Assembly (NCBI GenBank): GCA_964538675.1
Contig: CAZIGM010000067.1
Location: forward strand, 1-8,603
Source: CAZIGM01 sp964538675
Lineage (GTDB): Bacteria; Bacillota; Bacilli; Tepidibacillales; Tepidibacillaceae
Reading direction: 5' to 3'
Length of the DNA stretch: 8,603 nucleotides
The position numbers and the translations under genes were made by a program. Shown in pieces: positions 4,868 through 8,603 of the stretch. Below the pieces are notes generated by a model. The model did no database searches. It was given only the letters and a program-made list of their open reading frames with translations, and was not told the DNA's origin. Within the stretch, counting starts at the first letter, position 1. Every line of letters starts with the position of its first letter.

Positions 4868-4936
4868 TACTATTAATGCTGACTGCCTATGAGGCAATCT
4901 ATTGTACTGACCGTGGATGTTACTGCATCTGCGGTC
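4818..4936 (-). ncRNA. Antisense antitoxin RNA of the type I system
   Basis: A - strand transcript of about 119 bases is predicted. It would begin near 4936 with a stable stem, GACCGCAGATG against CATCCACGGTC (4936-4909), and contain a small hairpin at 4896-4884. It would end at an intrinsic terminator whose U tract is at 4823-4818. It overlaps the last codons and the whole 3' untranslated region of the toxin mRNA, the usual convergent layout of type I antitoxins. It would pair with the toxin transcript to block translation or promote RNase III cleavage. The RNA is inferred from its terminator and layout, not from a recognised family. Confidence 0.6.
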
Positions 4937-4939
4937 TTT
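4909..4939 (+). terminator. Terminator of the toxin mRNA
   Basis: GACCGTGGATG (4909-4919) pairs with CATCTGCGGTC (4926-4936) over 11 positions, two of them G-T wobbles, and is followed by TTTATA. The T tract is short, so it may be leaky. The same stem forms the 5' end of the antisense RNA, where it could protect the RNA or start pairing. Confidence 0.5.
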
Positions 4940-4942
4940 ATA

Positions 4943-4973
4943 AGTATATTCAATAGTGAAATTATTAAAACAA
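4943..4973 (-). promoter_or_regulatory. Probable promoter of the antisense RNA
   Basis: On the - strand TATACT (4948-4943) is a good -10. TTGTTT (4973-4968) is a moderate -35 at a long spacing of 19. A start near 4936 coincides with the first base of the 5' stem-loop, which supports this placement. Confidence 0.4.
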
Positions 4974-5023
4974 TATTTTACAATTTAATATTAACATATA
5001 ATATAGATTATTAAAAGACCACG

Positions 5024-5052
5024 TTGTGATTAAAAATATATTATTTAATAAT
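5024..5052 (+). promoter_or_regulatory. Candidate sigma-A promoter for the racemase gene
   Basis: TTGTGA (5024-5029) and AATAAT (5047-5052) have an ideal spacing of 17. The start codon is about 130 bases downstream. The leader between holds no recognised riboswitch or T-box. The background is AT-rich, so chance matches are common. Confidence 0.3.
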
Positions 5053-5189
5053 GTTCTTGTTATACTCTCTTACCTGAACATTTTCATTTACAACATACGC
5101 TTACAATATGATCGTCTGGGAAAAGATCAGATGGAGTTAAAACACTGTCTGAATATAGTCTATAAAAGTAATTATAGGAGGTTATTAAG

Positions 5190-5888
5190 CTGAAAACGAT
5201 AGGTTTAATTGGAGGAATGAGTTGGGAATCCTCTTTAGAGTATTACAGAATAATAAATCAGAAGATAAAAGAAATACTAGGAGAATCTCATTCTTGTAAA
5301 AATATAATGTATTCAGTAGATTTTGATAAAATAGAAAAACTACAGCATGTAGGAGATTGGGAAAGACTTACGGAAGAAATGATAAAAATAGCATTAGTTT
5401 TAGAAAAAGCTGGGGCGGATTTTATAATAATTTGTACTAATACAATGCATAAGATGGCAGATGAAGTTCAAAGTAAAATATCTATACCTTTATTACATAT
5501 TGCTGATGCAACAGCTAATAAAATAAAATCGACTAATATAAACAAGGTAGGTTTATTAGGAACAAAATTTACAATGGAGCAGGATTTTTATAAAGAAAGA
5601 TTAAAAGATAAGGGAATTAAAATAATTATACCTGATGAAAAAGATAGAAAACTTGTTCATGATGTAATATACAATGAATTAATACATGGAATAATTTCAG
5701 AAATATCTAGAAATAAATTTAAAAAAATAATTAATAATTTAAAAGAGGCTGGGGCAGAAGGAGTTATCTTAGGTTGTACAGAGATACCTTTATTGATTAA
5801 GCAAACAGATAGTGTTATACCGATATTCGATACAACATCTATACATGCCATAGCTGCAGTAGAATTAGCACTTAGTAAAGTGAAGTAG
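5190..5888 (+). CDS. Aspartate/glutamate-family amino acid racemase
   Basis: A 232-residue cytoplasmic PLP-independent racemase. Two catalytic cysteines act as acid and base: C82 in ICTNTMH and C196 in LGCTEIPLL. The phosphate-loop-like LLGTKFTM (about 122-129) and the final DTTSIHAIAAVELAL are typical of the aspartate/glutamate racemase family; YgeA and aspartate racemases share the invariant start KTIGLIGGMSWES. That start is present here only if translation begins at CTG 5190, since the next ATG (5217) would remove the first strand of the fold. AGGAGG at 5176-5181 lies eight bases before the CTG and confirms it. The exact substrate (Asp, Glu or broader) cannot be told. The product may be a D-amino acid for the wall or for signalling. 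No partner gene is adjacent. Confidence 0.88.
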   Translation: MKTIGLIGGMSWESSLEYYRIINQKIKEILGESHSCKNIMYSVDFDKIEKLQHVGDWERLTEEMIKIALVLEKAGADFIIICTNTMHKMADEVQSKISIPLLHIADATANKIKSTNINKVGLLGTKFTMEQDFYKERLKDKGIKIIIPDEKDRKLVHDVIYNELIHGIISEISRNKFKKIINNLKEAGAEGVILGCTEIPLLIKQTDSVIPIFDTTSIHAIAAVELALSKVK

Positions 5889-5901
5889 AATCAAAGACAT
5901 A

Positions 5902-5988
5902 ATTTCTGCTGATTTTGATAATATTGTAGACCTATTATATAAATTAAGCTTGGAAACATCATTTGTGCCTAGATGTAAAAAAATATAA
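5902..5988 (+). pseudogene. Possible relic of a lost coding region
   Basis: A frame without a start codon reads ISADFDNIVDLLYKLSLETS and continues nine more residues to TAA 5986. The pattern of an acidic DFDNIVDLLYKLS is like the first helix of GNAT acetyltransferases. There is no ribosome binding site, and the frame is closed by TGA 5881 upstream. It may be the tail or fragment of a deleted gene, or chance. Confidence 0.2.
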
Positions 5989-6013
5989 CCCCTTTTGGGG
6001 TAACTTAATAAGT
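5984..6013 (+). repeat. Hairpin repeat, unit 1
   Basis: CCCC-TTTT-GGGG (5989-6000), flanked by A/T, is followed by AACTTAATAAGTATTT. The same layout recurs exactly 91 bases downstream. On the - strand the hairpin would be followed by TATATTTTTTT and look like a terminator, but no - strand gene is present to use it. Confidence 0.4.
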
Positions 6014-6074
6014 ATTTGATTGTGAGACATTACTTTGATAAGTTAGAGATGTCACATATTTTATTTTTACTATA

Positions 6075-6104
6075 TAAAATCCCTTATAGGGTTACTTAAT
6101 AATT
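6075..6104 (+). repeat. Hairpin repeat, unit 2
   Basis: CCCT-TAT-AGGG (6081-6091) is followed by TTACTTAATAATTATT. It aligns with unit 1 at a 91-base offset, sharing CCC, TT, GGG and ACTTAATAA. Between the two units TGTGAGACAT (6020-6029) and ATGTCACA (6049-6056) can form a further bulged stem. The gap 5889-6151 otherwise holds no gene. Its function, whether terminator, RNA or MITE remnant, is unknown. Confidence 0.4.
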
Positions 6105-6151
6105 ATTCTAATTATGTGGCAAACGAAACGTCCCCGTAGGAGAAAACATTT

Positions 6152-6778
6152 ATGAACTTACTAACATTATTAATATTATCTTCAGTACCTTATATAACTA
6201 CATATATGGGTCTATATATTTTTTCTAACGCATGGTTAGCTTTATTAGCTTATCATTTTGTTATAATAATAGTATTAATTAAAAGAAACAAAACATTAAG
6301 GAATATTAACTACTTCATTGAGAATAAGAAGATACTTATTTCTAGCATTATATTAATTCTATTTATTCTTCCTTTTTTACTTGTTACTTGGGATTATATT
6401 AAATTAACAGATTTAAATTTAAGTAACATGTTAATGAAGTTTAGTTTAGATGGTTTTTCTTTTGTGGTCTTTATTATCTATTTTTTTACTATTCATCCGA
6501 TTCTAGAAGAATTGTATTGGAGATTAATAATTACTTATAAAAAAAATACTAAAGTAGATTTCCTATTTGATATATTGTTTGCGGGGTATCATATTTTGGT
6601 GCTAATATTATTTGTTAAGATTACTTTTGTGATCCTTTCATTTATTGTTCTTGCGATTTCGGGAATGATATGGAGATATATTATAAAAAGGTATCAGGAC
6701 TATCTAACAGTATTTGTTACACATGCTATTGCTGATTTACTAATTATTGTTGCAGTATATATTATTAATCTATATTAG
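6152..6778 (+). CDS. CPBP-family intramembrane metalloprotease
   Basis: A 208-residue polytopic membrane protein with hydrophobic segments throughout. The three conserved motifs of the CPBP (ABI/CAAX protease, Rce1-like) family are in order: HPILEELYWR with E119, E120 and R124; FAGYH with H147; and THAIAD with H191 and D195. The glutamates and histidines should bind the catalytic zinc within the membrane. Bacterial members cleave prenylated or hydrophobic peptides, process bacteriocins or give bacteriocin immunity; the substrate here is unknown. The protein is compact, but the catalytic core is complete. AGGAG at 6138-6142 supports ATG 6152. The next gene starts 12 bases after its stop, so they are cotranscribed. 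Confidence 0.85.
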   Translation: MNLLTLLILSSVPYITTYMGLYIFSNAWLALLAYHFVIIIVLIKRNKTLRNINYFIENKKILISSIILILFILPFLLVTWDYIKLTDLNLSNMLMKFSLDGFSFVVFIIYFFTIHPILEELYWRLIITYKKNTKVDFLFDILFAGYHILVLILFVKITFVILSFIVLAISGMIWRYIIKRYQDYLTVFVTHAIADLLIIVAVYIINLY

Positions 6779-6790
6779 AGGAGTGCAAAA

Positions 6791-7618
6791 ATGAAGGTTA
6801 TAACTTTACTTGAAAATAGAACAATATCTGATGAACTAATAGCAAAACATGGTTTGTCATTATATATTGAAACTGAGAAACATAAGATTCTATTCGATAC
6901 TGGTGTAGATGATTCATTTATAAAGAATGCATCAAAGCTAGAAGTCGATTTAAGCGATGTTGAGATTCTAATTATCTCACATGGACATTATGACCATGGT
7001 GGTGGATTAAAAGCATTTATGGAGATAAACACCAAAGCTAAAATCTATATAAGCGAAAAAGCATTCCAGGGTTATTATTCAAAATCACAGGGTTTATTTA
7101 AGCGATATGTTGGGCTTGATAAGAAACTAAAATATAGTAACAGATTAATTTTTGTAGACGATCAAATTCAAATCGATGATGAAATTAGGATATTTGGAGA
7201 TGTAAGAGGAAAGAGACTTATCCCTCTTGGCAATAAAAAATTATTTAAGAGAATAGGAAACGGTAAATTAGAATTAGACGAATTTGATCATGAAATAAAT
7301 CTATCAATAAGTGAAAAGAAAAAAAACACATTATTTTGTGGTTGTGCACATAACGGTATTGTCAACATAATTGAAAAAGCTATTGAAATCTCAGGTGAGG
7401 ATATTTCCACAGTAATTGGGGGAATGCATCTAATGAGAATAGATCCAAATAAAAAGCAAGGAAAGTTATATTTAGATTCTTTATGTGAAGAATTAAATGA
7501 TTTTCAAGTTGGGGAATATTATACATGTCATTGTACAGGCGATGTAGCCTATGCTTATCTTGATAAAAAGATTAATAATTTGAATGATATTAAGACTGGT
7601 ATGATTATTGAGGTATAG
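6791..7618 (+). CDS. Metallo-beta-lactamase-fold hydrolase
   Basis: A 275-residue cytoplasmic MBL-fold enzyme. The metal motif SHGHYDHGGGL gives H64, H66, D68 and H69. Further ligands are likely H187 (CGCAHNGI) and H213 (GGMHL). The features DEFDHEINL, the CGCAHNG turn and YYTCHCTG (C246, H247, C248) place it near the subgroup often annotated as dihydropterin aminobenzene phosphate synthase-like. Those names come from archaeal methanopterin enzymes and probably do not describe the role here. The length is normal for the subgroup. It has a GAGGAG ribosome binding site just before ATG 6791, sits 12 bases behind the CPBP protease gene and 25 bases before the next gene. The substrate is unknown. 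Confidence 0.87.
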   Translation: MKVITLLENRTISDELIAKHGLSLYIETEKHKILFDTGVDDSFIKNASKLEVDLSDVEILIISHGHYDHGGGLKAFMEINTKAKIYISEKAFQGYYSKSQGLFKRYVGLDKKLKYSNRLIFVDDQIQIDDEIRIFGDVRGKRLIPLGNKKLFKRIGNGKLELDEFDHEINLSISEKKKNTLFCGCAHNGIVNIIEKAIEISGEDISTVIGGMHLMRIDPNKKQGKLYLDSLCEELNDFQVGEYYTCHCTGDVAYAYLDKKINNLNDIKTGMIIEV

Positions 7619-7643
7619 CTAGTAATGAAAATGAGGTGAGCTT

Positions 7644-8216
7644 ATGAGAAGAATAATCACTATAATTGTAATAATATTAGTTGTTATACTCTTATTATAT
7701 TTAGGTGGTTATAGAATCACTGCTGATGGTGCAGTAAAGGCACATTCTTTATTAGAAGAAGGTTCTACACTGGTAAAGGAAGTACAATTGGATGATCGAT
7801 CAGTGCATATTTATCAGTATGAAGATTACTATAGAACGATAATACCAGAAAAAAGTCTTCTTTTGTGGCGTGCACCATATAGTTCCACAACAAAAAATGT
7901 AAATGATAAGGATGATAAAATACGTACAATTGGATGGGCAAGCTATACATTTGAAGACCAAAGAGGAACAGTTATTGTCATTGATGTTATGGATGAAGAT
8001 GTGGCTTATATAGAAGCAGGGGCCGATTTAGAAAGAGAGAGAAAAGAAGTTAAAAAGGGGGAACTAATAGTATTTACTTGGGATAGCGCTTTATTTGTTC
8101 ATGAGATAATACCAATAGCTTACTCACAAAATGGAATAGAATTATATAGATATGGATATCCAGAAGGAACTAATCATTTAGATGACAGAGAAATAAGATG
8201 GCATAAGGTAGAATAA
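7644..8216 (+). CDS. Membrane-anchored protein of unknown function
   Basis: A 190-residue protein not recognised as a known family. One hydrophobic segment (about residues 3-22) follows the positive start MRR, so it is a signal anchor with the rest outside the cell. There is no lipobox or clear cleavage site. The outer part mixes short strands with many charged residues (KNVNDKDDKIRTIGWASYTFED, about 84-105), and the tail is rich in aromatic and acidic residues. It contains no cysteine. GAGGTGA at 7633-7639 supports ATG 7644. The 25-base gap after the MBL gene suggests one operon with the CPBP protease. It could be a partner or substrate of that protease, which is only inference. Confidence 0.75.
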   Translation: MRRIITIIVIILVVILLLYLGGYRITADGAVKAHSLLEEGSTLVKEVQLDDRSVHIYQYEDYYRTIIPEKSLLLWRAPYSSTTKNVNDKDDKIRTIGWASYTFEDQRGTVIVIDVMDEDVAYIEAGADLERERKEVKKGELIVFTWDSALFVHEIIPIAYSQNGIELYRYGYPEGTNHLDDREIRWHKVE

Positions 8217-8314
8217 TATTAAGATGGTTTAGAGAAATTTATATATTAAGTGTGGAAAGAAATAACGAATATCTGTGAATAATATAAAGAAATTTAGCAA
8301 CTGAGGTGTTAATT

Positions 8315-8603
8315 TTGGGACATAATCATAATCGTAGTCATTCACATAATAGTTCTAGCAATATAAAAGTGGCTTTCTTTCTAAATTTATTTTTTACAAT
8401 ATTAGAGATAATTGGTGGTCTTTGGACAAATAGTATGTCTATATTGTCAGATGCGTTACATGATTTAGGCGATTCTTTTTCACTAGGGATTGCTTGGTAT
8501 TTTGAAGGCTACTCAAAAAAGGGTCCAGATGAAAAGTTTACATACGGCTACTCCCGTTTTTCTTTATTAGGTGCGATGATAAATAGTATTATTTTAATTG
8601 GAG
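8315..8603 (+). CDS. CDF-family cation (zinc) efflux transporter, 5' part
   Basis: The first 96 residues of a cation diffusion facilitator of the CzcD/ZitB kind; the gene runs off the window. The start MGHNHNRSHSHN is a histidine-rich cytoplasmic metal-binding tail. Transmembrane helix 1 covers about residues 18-36. SDALHDLGDS (45-54) in helix 2 has the H49/D53 spacing of the zinc site in Zn-type CDF proteins. YGYSRFSLLGAMINSIILI (77-95) starts helix 3. These proteins export Zn(II), Cd(II) or Co(II) in exchange for protons. TTG 8315 is the start, with GAGGTG at 8303-8308; no ATG precedes the His-rich tail. It lies 98 bases after the preceding gene, and no clear metal operator was found there. 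Confidence 0.9.
   Translation, partial: MGHNHNRSHSHNSSSNIKVAFFLNLFFTILEIIGGLWTNSMSILSDALHDLGDSFSLGIAWYFEGYSKKGPDEKFTYGYSRFSLLGAMINSIILIG

Noticed and set aside
5053..5175. Riboswitch or T-box in the racemase leader
   Set aside because: Only short, weak hairpins such as around GATCGTCT/AGATCAGAT; no conserved T-box or aptamer motif was seen.
8217..8314. Metal-responsive operator (CzrA/ArsR type) before the CDF transporter
   Set aside because: The AT-rich stretch near 8270-8290 lacks a symmetric ATA-N-TGAAC style palindrome.
1..8603. CRISPR array, tRNA or rRNA genes
   Set aside because: No evenly spaced direct repeats and no cloverleaf or conserved rRNA sequence were seen on either strand.

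Overview
The window looks like a chromosomal accessory region of a low-GC, probably anaerobic Firmicute of the class Clostridia. It is AT-rich, uses strong AGGAGG ribosome binding sites with some GTG, TTG and CTG starts, and carries a ferredoxin-like protein, a CPBP protease and a holin-like type I toxin of the Firmicutes kind. All recognised protein genes are on the + strand. I cannot name the species.

Positions 1-2150 form one unit. An attC-like dispersed repeat (22-131) precedes an ECF sigma factor of the SigZ type, whose tail carries four cysteines (235-807). A strong terminator follows. Then comes an ECF-type promoter (TGTGAC, 16 bases, CGTC) driving a two-gene operon: a double [4Fe-4S] protein related to the QueG/reductive dehalogenase iron-sulfur module, and a small ArsD/thioredoxin-like protein with a CGCGC loop and a terminal Cys-Cys. 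I infer a thiol, redox or metal response switched on by the sigma factor.

Positions 2150-2640 hold no large gene. They contain a possible small structured RNA ending in a strong terminator, a decayed repeat, a second attC-like repeat (2421-2538) and an 18-codon ORF. A TIGR01777-family NAD(P)-dependent epimerase-like protein (2638-3591) follows, then a beta-propeller lipoprotein (3641-4550) that is broken by a frameshift exactly at its lipobox cysteine.

Positions 4650-4975 carry a complete-looking type I toxin-antitoxin locus. It has an extended -10 promoter, a leader that can fold over its own Shine-Dalgarno, a 27-residue membrane toxin, and a convergent antisense RNA with its own promoter-like sequence and a very clear terminator on the - strand.

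Positions 5190-5888 encode an aspartate/glutamate-type racemase that appears to start at CTG. A 260-base gap follows, with a repeated hairpin and a possible gene relic. Next is a probable operon of a CPBP intramembrane protease, a metallo-beta-lactamase-fold protein and a membrane-anchored protein of unknown function (6152-8216). The window ends inside a CDF zinc-type efflux transporter that starts at TTG 8315.
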